NCBI GenBank assembly: GCA_910586245.1
Contig: CAJUFY010000009.1
Span: forward strand, 1-42,746
Direction: 5' to 3'
DNA: 42,746 nucleotides
DNA from: an uncultured Christensenella sp.
GTDB lineage: Bacteria; Bacillota; Clostridia; Christensenellales; Borkfalkiaceae
Shown here: in pieces, positions 1 to 6,086 of the stretch
Layout: each line of letters begins with the position of its first letter
How positions within the stretch are numbered: the first letter of the stretch is position 1
Position numbers and translations under genes: made by a program
Notes under the pieces: generated by a model
The model's input: only the letters and a program-made list of their open reading frames with translations
Told to the model about the DNA's origin: nothing
Databases searched by the model: none

Positions 1-92
1 TTACGCCCGATGTACTTGACCTAACCGTCCGGGAGATACGGTAGTTGCCACCTTTCAACCGAAAAGCGCTTGCATTTGCAGGCGCTTTTTTC
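1..92 (+). ncRNA. 3' tail of an unidentified structured RNA or leader, with terminator
   Basis: The window opens inside what looks like the 3' end of a structured transcript. There is a small hairpin ACCGT/ACGGT, then GTTG/CAAC around a CCACCTTT loop, then a GC hairpin (AAAGCGC/GCGCTTT, 63-88) followed by a T run ending at about 91. No open frame explains it. The 5' part lies outside the window, so I cannot name the family. A 6S-like RNA or a long 5'/3' UTR are possibilities only. The terminator part is well supported, the RNA identity is not. Confidence 0.35.
62..91 (+). terminator. Rho-independent terminator
   Basis: AAAGCGC (63-69) pairs with GCGCTTT (82-88), with an inner TGC/GCA pairing, and a run of six T follows. 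It ends the transcript entering from the left and insulates the ferritin gene. Confidence 0.75.
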
Positions 93-130
93 TATCGTTT
101 GGGAAATTTATAAAAATCCGAACAAATTCG

Positions 131-159
131 TTGCTTTTTCTCGGCTGTAAAGTTATAAT
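131..159 (+). promoter_or_regulatory. sigma-A promoter of the ferritin gene
   Basis: TTGCTT (131-136), a 17-bp spacer and a perfect TATAAT (154-159). The predicted start is near 166, giving a very short leader that carries the AAGGAG ribosome site (168-173). I see no clear PerR or Fur operator. Confidence 0.75.
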
Positions 160-179
160 ATAGGCACAAGGAGAAACTT

Positions 180-698
180 ATGCTGAACGATAAAATTGCA
201 AAGCTCATCAACGAGCAAGTCAACAAAGAACTGTATTCCGCTTATCTTTATCTCGATTTCGCAAATTATTATGCGGACGAGGGATTGGACGGATTCGCGC
301 ATTGGTACGAAATTCAGGCGCAGGAAGAACGCGATCACGCCATGATGATGCGCCGTTACTTAATCGATAACGGGATCCGCGTGATGTTCGGGGAAATCGC
401 AAAACCCGATAAATCGTATACCGATACGACTTCGCCCTTGCAGGCGGGTTACGAACACGAGCAGTACGTGACGTCGCTGATCAACACGATCTATGCCGAA
501 GCGTTTGCAATCAAAGATTTCAAAACCATGCAGTTTTTAGACTGGTTCATTAAGGAACAGGGCGAAGAAGAAAAGAACGCCGAAGACATGCTTCGGAAAA
601 TGGAATTGTTCGGGCACGATGCGAAGGGGCTCTATGCGCTCAATCAGGAGCTGGGCGCGCGCGTTTATATGCCTTCGGCAACCGGCCCCGCAATGTAA
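180..698 (+). CDS. ftnA: Ferritin (bacterial non-haem ferritin, Ftn type)
   Basis: This 172-residue protein has the length and four-helix layout of bacterial ferritin, which oxidises Fe(II) at a dinuclear centre and stores ferric mineral in a 24-subunit cytosolic shell. Visible ferroxidase features include the N-terminal NEQVNKELYSAYLYL helix with Glu17 and Tyr24, the EERDHAM segment with the Glu/His pair near residues 50-53, and the later Glu near 94 and KEQGEEE Gln/Glu near 127. The ATG at 180 is six bases after AAGGAG (168-173). The gene stands alone behind its own promoter, so it is probably monocistronic. The role is iron storage or oxidative-stress protection. The exact ferritin subclass (FtnA or FtnB) is inferred. 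Confidence 0.93.
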   Translation: MLNDKIAKLINEQVNKELYSAYLYLDFANYYADEGLDGFAHWYEIQAQEERDHAMMMRRYLIDNGIRVMFGEIAKPDKSYTDTTSPLQAGYEHEQYVTSLINTIYAEAFAIKDFKTMQFLDWFIKEQGEEEKNAEDMLRKMELFGHDAKGLYALNQELGARVYMPSATGPAM

Positions 699-710
699 TT
701 GATTTAAACG

Positions 711-732
711 AAAAGACGCCCTAACGGGTGTG
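711..732 (+). terminator. Weak terminator-like hairpin after ferritin
   Basis: ACGCCC (716-721) pairs with GGGTGT (726-731) through one G-U pair, preceded by AAAA but lacking a proper T run. It resembles the intact terminator at 1289-1320 (17 of 22 positions identical), as if one terminator had been duplicated or split by the AT-rich insert in between. Confidence 0.4.
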
Positions 733-761
733 TTCCATAGAAATTTTTCACGGACAAACAA

Positions 762-799
762 ATATCCCGTTATCTTCGTTTGCGAAGATAACGGGATAT
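762..799. repeat. Perfect 17-bp inverted repeat (long palindromic hairpin)
   Basis: ATATCCCGTTATCTTCG (762-778) and its exact reverse complement (783-799) flank a TTTG loop. With one bulge the pairing extends outward through AAACAA (about 755-760) and TTGTTT (about 803-808). No T run follows on the plus strand; on the minus strand the hairpin is followed by TTGTTTG. It lies in a gap of about 200 bases that holds no gene. It could be a bidirectional terminator, a small mobile palindromic element or a protein-binding site. Confidence 0.75.
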
Positions 800-907
800 A
801 CTTGTTTCGGGTTAGAGATACTATCAGTAGGGCAAGTAATTAAGTTGAAGTTATTTGCCTTTTACGGTAGAAATAAAACATAAAATATTCATTTGTGGAA
901 GTGTAAT

Positions 908-1255
908 ATGTTTAATGAAATATGTATATATGAAGCGAAACTAACCAAGCTTAATGAAATTGAAGAACTAATGAAGGAAGTAGCAGAATTTTATTTGAAA
1001 CAAGATGGAGTGATTGATGTACGTTATATAAGACGTGCTCACCGACAAAAAGATTTTAATGCGGTTAAAAAAGGAGAATTACCTATTCGTCTTACAAAAA
1101 ATGTAGGGAAGGTTATATATGTCTTATTTTGGGTATTAGAGAACGAAGAGGCACATGCAAGAGTTTCTAAACTTGGTGTAGAAAAATTTTACAAACGTTG
1201 GAATAGATGTTTAACAACAATGCCTAAAATAATTTTGGGTGAGAATATCGTCTGA
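908..1255 (+). CDS. Small ABM-like (antibiotic biosynthesis monooxygenase fold) protein
   Basis: A 115-residue cytosolic protein, with no signal peptide or membrane segment. The pattern of an N-terminal beta strand (FNEICIYEAK), a helix (LNEIEELMKEVAEFY), a DGVIDVRYIRR strand and a VIYVLFWVLENEEAHA strand-helix fits the dimeric alpha-beta ABM fold found in small quinol monooxygenases and haem-degrading enzymes. Substrate and activity cannot be read from it. A TTG at 893 is in frame, but ATG 908 has GGAAG (897-901) six bases ahead and is preferred. The gene is much more AT-rich than its neighbours and is flanked by terminator-like repeats, so recent acquisition is plausible. No clear promoter was found. 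Confidence 0.6.
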   Translation: MFNEICIYEAKLTKLNEIEELMKEVAEFYLKQDGVIDVRYIRRAHRQKDFNAVKKGELPIRLTKNVGKVIYVLFWVLENEEAHARVSKLGVEKFYKRWNRCLTTMPKIILGENIV

Positions 1256-1293
1256 CCGGCAACTTACTGTTTAATTTCGTTACCCTATAAAAT

Positions 1294-1320
1294 ACGCCGT
1301 AACAGGCGTTTTTTTGTTTT
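1294..1320 (+). terminator. Rho-independent terminator of the ABM-like gene
   Basis: ACGCC (1294-1298) pairs with GGCGT (1305-1309) around a GTAACA loop, followed by a long T-rich tract. Confidence 0.75.
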
Positions 1321-1328
1321 TCAAAAAC

Positions 1329-1348
1329 TATTTAAAAATTTTTAAGTA
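1329..1348. promoter_or_regulatory. Upstream copy of the MarR operator
   Basis: TATTTAAAAATTTTTAAGTA is an inverted repeat with arms TATTTAAA and TTTAAGTA. It closely matches the second copy at 1393-1412. Its centre lies about 64 bp (six helical turns) upstream of the second centre, on the far side of the promoter. Confidence 0.6.
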
Positions 1349-1364
1349 ATGAAAGGAAAATAAG

Positions 1365-1393
1365 TTGACTATAATAACGTGAAAGGGTATAAT
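1365..1393 (+). promoter_or_regulatory. sigma-A promoter of the marR-degV operon
   Basis: TTGACT (1365-1370), a 17-bp spacer and a perfect TATAAT (1388-1393). The predicted start (about 1400) lies inside the downstream operator, so regulator binding there should block initiation. Confidence 0.85.
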
Positions 1394-1412
1394 ACTTAAA
1401 GAATTTTAAGTA
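1393..1412. promoter_or_regulatory. Operator overlapping the marR transcription start
   Basis: Perfect inverted repeat TACTTAAA (1393-1400) / TTTAAGTA (1405-1412) with a GAAT spacer. Size and position are typical of MarR autoregulatory sites. Confidence 0.7.
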
Positions 1413-1427
1413 GTTGAGGGAATTTTC

Positions 1428-1877
1428 GTGATCGAGGAAAATTTCGATAAAATTTACAAGGCGTTTCGGATCAACCTTTACCGCCATATCTTTTCGATAT
1501 TAGGTCAACGGGACAGCAGTCTTTCCGCGTCGGATTATTTTTCGGTAGAAATCATTTACTTGTTGGGCAATCCGACCATTACGGAATTTGCGCACGCGCT
1601 GAGCATTTCGCAGCCGAATGCGACGTATCGGATCAAATCGCTGATCGATAAAGGATACGTAACGAAAGAAGCAACGGATAAAAAAAATATGTTCCGCCTT
1701 TCGGTTACCGAAAAATTTATGACCTATTTTCATAAAGATCTGGGATACGGACGTTTTATTTTTCAAATGCTTTCCGAAAAGTTCAGCGAGGAAAAACTTG
1801 CGGAAATCGACGGGATTTTCGAAGCGTTTATTCAACAAATTCAAATCGAGGAGAAACAATCATGCTGCAAATCATAA
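1428..1877 (+). CDS. MarR-family transcriptional regulator
   Basis: A 149-residue cytosolic winged-helix protein. The ITEFAHALSISQPNATYRIK region (about residues 51-70) is the helix-turn-helix, and LIDKGYVTKEATDKKNMFRLSVTE is the wing. The flanking helices would form the dimer interface. The GTG start at 1428 has GAGGG (1416-1420) at proper distance. Its last 16 bases overlap degV, so the two are translationally coupled. The paired operators around its promoter suggest autoregulation. MarR-degV pairs suggest control of fatty acid handling or membrane lipids, but the ligand is unknown. Inference: it represses its own operon and possibly plsC downstream. Confidence 0.88.
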   Translation: MIEENFDKIYKAFRINLYRHIFSILGQRDSSLSASDYFSVEIIYLLGNPTITEFAHALSISQPNATYRIKSLIDKGYVTKEATDKKNMFRLSVTEKFMTYFHKDLGYGRFIFQMLSEKFSEEKLAEIDGIFEAFIQQIQIEEKQSCCKS

Positions 1878-2674
1878 CCGATTCGTCTTCGGAAATCAGC
1901 GAAGAGGAAGCCAAAGCGCTCGGAATTACGATCGTACCGCTTACGGTGATTTTCGACGGCACGGGGTATTCCGAGGGAGTCGATTTAAAAAAAGACGTGT
2001 TTTACGAACGGCTTGCCGCGGGAGAATTTCCGCACAGCGCGATGCCCTCTACCGAACAGTTTACCGACGCGTACGTGAATACGAACGGGGAAGAGACGCT
2101 TGTTATTTTAATTTCTTCGGCGCTTTCGGGTACGGTGAACGCGGCGCGGCTTGCGGCGCGCGACGGCGGATTTTCCAAGGTGCACGTATACGATTCCCTT
2201 TGCTGCACGGCAATGCTGCGCATTCTGGTAGAAACTGCCTGCCGCCATCGCGAAAAAAGTGCGGAAGAAGTGATTGCGATTCTCGACGAACTCCGTCCCA
2301 AAATCCGTTTGCATGCCTGTCTGGATACGCTGGAAAATCTTTATAAGGGCGGAAGAGTCAAAAAAAGCATTGCGATCGTGGGCGGATTGCTCGGCATCAA
2401 ACCGTTGCTCGAAATTACCGACGCAGGCACGGTGGGCATGGAAGGCAAAGCGCACGGTCAGAAAAAAGCGCTCCGTTCGCTTGCGGAACGTTTGAAAAGC
2501 GATCAAATCGACGAATCGTATCCCGTGTACTTTTTACAGACGGACGTTTCCGAACCGGTAAAATCCGTGATGCAGGCTGTCGGAAGAGAGGACGCGCGGA
2601 TCTTCCGTATTTGTTGTTCGGTGGGCACGCACATCGGGCCGAACGCCGCGGGCGTCGTATATGTGATAAAATGA
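1862..2674 (+). CDS. DegV / FakB-type fatty acid-binding protein
   Basis: A 270-residue DegV-family protein. These proteins bind one fatty acid and, as FakB, present it to the kinase FakA to make acyl phosphate for phospholipid synthesis. Family marks are TDSSSEIS near the N-terminus, VPLTV, the SSALSGTVNAAR segment (about residues 83-94), LDTLENLYKGGR (about 153-164) and the GLLGIKPLLEI loop. GAGGAG lies about 7 bases before ATG 1862. It overlaps marR by 16 bases. plsC, a glycerol-phosphate acyltransferase, follows, which supports a lipid role. Several DegV paralogues usually occur per genome, and which fatty acid this one binds is not visible. Confidence 0.9.
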   Translation: MLQIITDSSSEISEEEAKALGITIVPLTVIFDGTGYSEGVDLKKDVFYERLAAGEFPHSAMPSTEQFTDAYVNTNGEETLVILISSALSGTVNAARLAARDGGFSKVHVYDSLCCTAMLRILVETACRHREKSAEEVIAILDELRPKIRLHACLDTLENLYKGGRVKKSIAIVGGLLGIKPLLEITDAGTVGMEGKAHGQKKALRSLAERLKSDQIDESYPVYFLQTDVSEPVKSVMQAVGREDARIFRICCSVGTHIGPNAAGVVYVIK

Positions 2675-2704
2675 TGAGACTTTCTCTTTTGAATTGTAAA
2701 TTGT

Positions 2705-2733
2705 TTGACAAAACCTCTTGCCGCCGATAAGAT
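2705..2733 (+). promoter_or_regulatory. Putative plsC promoter overlapping a terminator hairpin
   Basis: A perfect TTGACA (2705-2710), a 17-bp spacer and TAAGAT (2728-2733). The spacer and -10 lie in the loop of the hairpin at 2711-2749. The predicted start is near 2740, so the transcript would begin at the 3' arm, with its ribosome site AGAGG free. Confidence 0.55.
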
Positions 2734-2754
2734 GAGCGGAAAGAGGTTTTTTTC
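2711..2754 (+). terminator. Terminator of marR-degV that also holds the plsC ribosome site
   Basis: AAACCTCTT (2711-2719) pairs with AAGAGGTTT (2741-2749) and T residues continue to 2753. The 3' arm includes AGAGG, the best ribosome site for ATG 2755. Read-through RNA would therefore both terminate and hide that site. Confidence 0.65.
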
Positions 2755-3558
2755 ATGAAGCGAAAAACTTACCGCAAAGTCGTACGAATCCAAAATACGC
2801 TCGAGAGTTACCGTCGGTTCGATTACGATTATATTCCGCAAGGGACGGGCTGGACGATGCCGGACGGAACGTACCCTTACCGTCAACGCGGTTTTACGCG
2901 TTTCGTAACGGGATTTTGGCGAACGATGATGCAGCTCGTTTCGCCGCTTGCGATCAGAATCGCGTACGGCGCGAAAGTAACGGGAAAAAAGAATCTGCGC
3001 GCGCTGAAAAAAACGGGTACGATCTGCGTGACCAACCATTTTAATTTTTTGGATACGCTTTTCGTGCGGGAAGCCGTGGGCTATTACCGCTCCTTTCATA
3101 CGATGGGGCCGTTCAACAACCGAAAAGGGTTCGTGGGACATCTCGTCCGTCACGGCGGGATGTTGCCGTTCAGCGCAGACCGCGCCGCAATGAAAAACGC
3201 GACGCGCGAAATCGAGCGGCTTTTACGGAAGGGAAAAATCGTAAATTTTTATCCCGAACAGGCGTTGTGGTTCAATTATCGCAAGCCCCGCCCGATGAAG
3301 GACGGCGCGTTCCATTACGCGGTAAAATTCGGCGTGCCCGTATTGCCGATTTTTTGCACCTTTCAGAAGCGGAAAAACGGCAACGTGAAGAAGTTGCGTA
3401 TCAATATTTTACCCGTCGTTTTTGCGGACGAAACGCTGCCCAAAGGCGCACGCGTGCGCCGCATGAAGGAGCAAGCAGAAGCTGCATGGAAGAACTGTTA
3501 CGAAGCCGCTTACGGCGTGCCGCTTGCCTATCTTCCGTCCGAAAAAAAGCAACCGTAA
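2755..3558 (+). CDS. plsC: 1-acyl-sn-glycerol-3-phosphate acyltransferase (PlsC-like)
   Basis: A 267-residue LPLAT-superfamily acyltransferase that would place the second acyl chain on lysophosphatidic acid at the membrane. The catalytic HX4D motif is visible as TNHFNFLDTLF (His near residue 97, Asp near 102). The second block reads FNNRKGFVGH and the third, usually EGTRS, is replaced by FYPEQALWFNYRKPRPMKDG, a variant I associate with clostridial PlsC proteins. No cleaved signal is seen, and a hydrophobic stretch near residues 58-70 may sit at the membrane. It follows degV, which suggests the two work in the same lipid pathway, although a terminator and a separate promoter lie between them. 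Confidence 0.85.
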   Translation: MKRKTYRKVVRIQNTLESYRRFDYDYIPQGTGWTMPDGTYPYRQRGFTRFVTGFWRTMMQLVSPLAIRIAYGAKVTGKKNLRALKKTGTICVTNHFNFLDTLFVREAVGYYRSFHTMGPFNNRKGFVGHLVRHGGMLPFSADRAAMKNATREIERLLRKGKIVNFYPEQALWFNYRKPRPMKDGAFHYAVKFGVPVLPIFCTFQKRKNGNVKKLRINILPVVFADETLPKGARVRRMKEQAEAAWKNCYEAAYGVPLAYLPSEKKQP

Positions 3559-3560
3559 TA

Positions 3561-3598
3561 AAAAAATCCGTTGATCCGGTTGACAAACGGATTTTTTT
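3561..3598 (+). terminator. Terminator of plsC with the tetR -35 in its loop
   Basis: AAATCCGTT (3564-3572) pairs with AACGGATTT (about 3586-3594), preceded by A and followed by T residues. The loop and start of the 3' arm carry the TTGACA (3580-3585) of the next promoter. Confidence 0.8.
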
Positions 3599-3607
3599 AC
3601 GTATAAT
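3580..3607 (+). promoter_or_regulatory. sigma-A promoter of the tetR-ABC operon
   Basis: A perfect TTGACA (3580-3585), a 16-bp spacer and a perfect TATAAT (3602-3607). The predicted start at about 3614 lies within the tandem operators. Confidence 0.85.
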
Positions 3608-3608
3608 A

Positions 3609-3638
3609 TAAAACGGATGTTTTAAAACGATCGTTTTA
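3609..3638. promoter_or_regulatory. Tandem TetR operators
   Basis: Two 16-bp sites share two bases: TAAAACGGATGTTTTA (3609-3624), a near palindrome, and TAAAACGATCGTTTTA (3623-3638), a perfect one. The centres are 14 bp apart, immediately downstream of the -10. This is a classic layout for repression by two TetR dimers. Confidence 0.75.
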
Positions 3639-3652
3639 TATTAGGAGAAAAG

Positions 3653-4225
3653 ATGCCACCCAAAGCAAAGTTTTCGAAAGAAGAAGTCGTTGCCGCCGCG
3701 CTGGATATCGTACGCGAGCACGGAAAAGAAGCGCTGACCGCGCGCGAATTGGGCGCGAAGCTGAAAAGTTCCGCCCGCCCCGTATTTACGCTGTTTACGG
3801 GCATGGAGGAGGTTTTGGCGGAAACCGTGCGCGCCGCGCGGGATCTGTACAATCGATACGTGGCGGAAGGGTTGCGGGAAGAGATCGCCTTCCGCGGCGT
3901 AGGGAAAGCGTATATTCGGTTTGCGGCAAACGAGCCGCAGTTGTTCCGCCTGTTGTTTATGCGGGAAGCAAACGCACAGGCGGCAAGCGCGCTGCCTGCG
4001 ATCGACGAAAATTATCGCGCAATTTTGCAGTCGATTACCGATCGTTACGGCGTCGACGCCGCGCAGGCAGAAGAGCTGTATCGACACTTGTGGATTTATT
4101 CCCACGGTATCGCAACGTTGCTGGCAACCCGCACGTGCGCGTTCGGCGAAGAGCAGATTAACGCCGCGCTGGGCGAGGTGTTTCTCGCGCTGCTGAAAGA
4201 AAAAATTTCGGAGGCAAGCAAATGA
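3653..4225 (+). CDS. TetR-family transcriptional repressor
   Basis: A 190-residue one-component repressor. The N-terminal helix-turn-helix spans about residues 5-50 (FSKEEVVAAALDIVREHG ... LTARELGAKLKSS), followed by an all-helical ligand domain. ATG 3653 has AGGAG (3643-3647) at good distance. The stop overlaps the ABC ATPase start as ATGA (4222-4225), so the three genes form one operon. Tandem palindromes just upstream imply direct autorepression. Inference: it senses a compound exported or dealt with by the adjacent transporter. The ligand is unknown. Confidence 0.9.
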   Translation: MPPKAKFSKEEVVAAALDIVREHGKEALTARELGAKLKSSARPVFTLFTGMEEVLAETVRAARDLYNRYVAEGLREEIAFRGVGKAYIRFAANEPQLFRLLFMREANAQAASALPAIDENYRAILQSITDRYGVDAAQAEELYRHLWIYSHGIATLLATRTCAFGEEQINAALGEVFLALLKEKISEASK

Positions 4226-4914
4226 TTCATGCGGAAAACCTGCACAAATATTACCGCAACGGCAAAACGCAGACGCACGTGTTAAAGGGCGTTTCGCTCG
4301 AAATCGGGCAGGGAAGCTTTACGGCAATTCTCGGCGCGTCCGGCTCGGGAAAGTCGACGCTGCTATCCTTGCTGTCCGGGTTGGAGGCGGCGGACGAAGG
4401 AACGCTTGTCTGTCGCGGCGAAACGCTGAGCGGCGCTTCCGAAACGGAGCGGACGCTCTTTCGGAAAAAGTACGTGGGATTTGTGTTTCAGCAATATTTT
4501 TTATTGCCGCACCTAAACGTGGAACAAAACGTAAAAATGGGCGCGGCGCTTTCGGGCAGCCGCGACTGGGAAGAGATCGTCGAAGCCGTGGGGTTGGCGG
4601 AAAAGCGCAAAAATTATCCCGCCGAACTTTCGGGCGGGGAACAGCAGCGCGTGAGCATTGCCCGCGCGCTGGCGAAACAGCCTGAAATTTTGTTTTTAGA
4701 CGAGCCGACGGGCGCGCTCGATGAAGAAACGGGGCGGAGCGTACTCGACTTTTTGCTGAACGCGAAAAAGCAGCGCGGCATCACGATGATCATGGTAACC
4801 CACAATGCCAACGTTGCCGAAACGGCGGACGCCGTTCTGCGCATGAAGAGCGGCAGAATTGCCGAAGCCGTGCGCAACGCCGCGCCGAAGTCGGCGTATG
4901 AAATCGGGTGGTAA
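4222..4914 (+). CDS. ABC transporter ATP-binding protein (MacB/LolD/BceA-like)
   Basis: A 230-residue ATPase that powers the FtsX-type permease encoded next. It shows Walker A GASGSGKS (about residues 38-45), the Q-loop in GFVFQQYFLLPHLNVEQN, the signature LSGGEQQR, Walker B ILFLDEPTGALD and the H-loop MVTHNANVAE. The arrangement is that of the MacB/BceA subfamily, which moves lipids, peptides or antibiotics by a mechanotransmission mechanism. GGAGG (4210-4214) lies before the ATG, within the tetR end. Its product probably dimerises with itself and pairs with the permease. Confidence 0.93.
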   Translation: MIHAENLHKYYRNGKTQTHVLKGVSLEIGQGSFTAILGASGSGKSTLLSLLSGLEAADEGTLVCRGETLSGASETERTLFRKKYVGFVFQQYFLLPHLNVEQNVKMGAALSGSRDWEEIVEAVGLAEKRKNYPAELSGGEQQRVSIARALAKQPEILFLDEPTGALDEETGRSVLDFLLNAKKQRGITMIMVTHNANVAETADAVLRMKSGRIAEAVRNAAPKSAYEIGW

Positions 4915-4915
4915 T

Positions 4916-6049
4916 ATGGTCATCGGATTCAAGGACGGAATCAAGCTGTTCGGCATGGCGGTCGTTTCCGCGTGCATGGTGTTCGTCTGTACTTTCTTTT
5001 TGAATTTTTATCTCGACGCACTCGCCGTGCGCGAATCGGTAGCGGAAGAGTTGATTCCGCTGTACGAAGCGCAACTGCTCACGGCAAAACTCGTCTGTTG
5101 CGTGAGCGGCGGCTGTCTGTTGCTCGTTTCGGTCGTAATGCTCGTATTTTACGTGAAACTTTACGTGGCGGGGCATGCCAGACAGCTGGGGATTTTAAAG
5201 GCGCTCGGGTATTCGGGCGGCAGAATCGCGGCGGGGTTTTGGGTGTTCGGGCTGAGCGTGCTGATCGGTACGGCGGCGGGTTACGGATTCGGTTATGTCG
5301 CCATGCCGCTCGTATACCGCAGTATGAGCGGAGAAGGGCTTCTCGTCATTCCGATCGGATTTCATGCGGAATTGCTCGCGGGGCTTGTGTTGCTTCCTTC
5401 GGCGGCGTTTGCGGGGCTTTCCGTGCTGTTTGCTTATTTAAAATTGCGCGCGCCCGCCTCCGCGCTTTTAAAGGGGAATGCGGAACGGGCGGCGGCGCCC
5501 ATTCCGCGCAAAAGGAAACCCCGTTCGTTTTTGCGGGAATTGACCTTCGAAACGCTCCGCTCGCGCAAGACGCTCGCGTTTTTCGTTGCGTTCGGTTGTT
5601 TCTGTTTTTCGGCGATGGTGCAGATGGCGGTTCCGATGTTCGAACTTTCTTCCGCGGTGATGGCGCTCATGATCTTCGGGATCGGCGTCGTACTCGCCTG
5701 TACGTCGCTGTTGTTGGCGTTCACGGCGCTCACCGATACGCACGGCAAAGCGGTTTCCGTCATGCGCGCCAACGGTTATCCGCTGCGCGTTTGCGGCGAA
5801 GCCATTCTCGGCGGATACCGCATTCCCGCGTACGTCGGGTTCGTAATCGGAACGGCGTACCAGTGGGGACTTTTAAAAGTGATGGTAAACATCGTGTTTG
5901 CGGGATACGAACAGACGCCCGAATTTCATTTTCACGTCGCGGCGTTCTTTGCCGTGCTTGCCGCGTTCGCTGCGCTGTATGAACTTTTGAACGTGTTCTT
6001 TACCAAACGGCTTGCCAAAAAATCCGTTCGCAGTTTTATGAGCGAATAA
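4916..6049 (+). CDS. FtsX-like ABC transporter permease
   Basis: A 377-residue integral membrane protein. One N-terminal membrane helix (about residues 10-32) is followed by a short loop and a three-helix FtsX block (about 55-195) with the conserved cytosolic ARQLGILKALGYSGGRIAAG coupling segment. A basic linker (KGNAERAAAPIPRKRKPRS) leads to a second set of helices in the C-terminal half. The ATG at 4916 follows the ATPase stop by one base, with GGGTGG ahead. An earlier in-frame ATG at 4859 would lie inside the ATPase gene and is not used here. It works with the ATPase as an exporter or resistance module under the TetR repressor. The substrate is unknown. Confidence 0.88.
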   Translation: MVIGFKDGIKLFGMAVVSACMVFVCTFFLNFYLDALAVRESVAEELIPLYEAQLLTAKLVCCVSGGCLLLVSVVMLVFYVKLYVAGHARQLGILKALGYSGGRIAAGFWVFGLSVLIGTAAGYGFGYVAMPLVYRSMSGEGLLVIPIGFHAELLAGLVLLPSAAFAGLSVLFAYLKLRAPASALLKGNAERAAAPIPRKRKPRSFLRELTFETLRSRKTLAFFVAFGCFCFSAMVQMAVPMFELSSAVMALMIFGIGVVLACTSLLLAFTALTDTHGKAVSVMRANGYPLRVCGEAILGGYRIPAYVGFVIGTAYQWGLLKVMVNIVFAGYEQTPEFHFHVAAFFAVLAAFAALYELLNVFFTKRLAKKSVRSFMSE

Positions 6050-6054
6050 AGACT

Positions 6055-6086
6055 GCCCGCCCCGAACTTACGGGGCGGGCGGTTTC
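6055..6086. terminator. Bidirectional terminator between convergent genes
   Basis: GCCCGCCCCG (6055-6064) pairs with CGGGGCGGGC (6071-6080), a very stable stem, with short T-rich flanks. It separates the permease from the convergent glycosyltransferase. Confidence 0.7.

Noticed and set aside
152..163. PerR-like TTATAAT half-site at the ferritin promoter
   Set aside because: It is simply the -10 element; the other half of the palindrome is absent.
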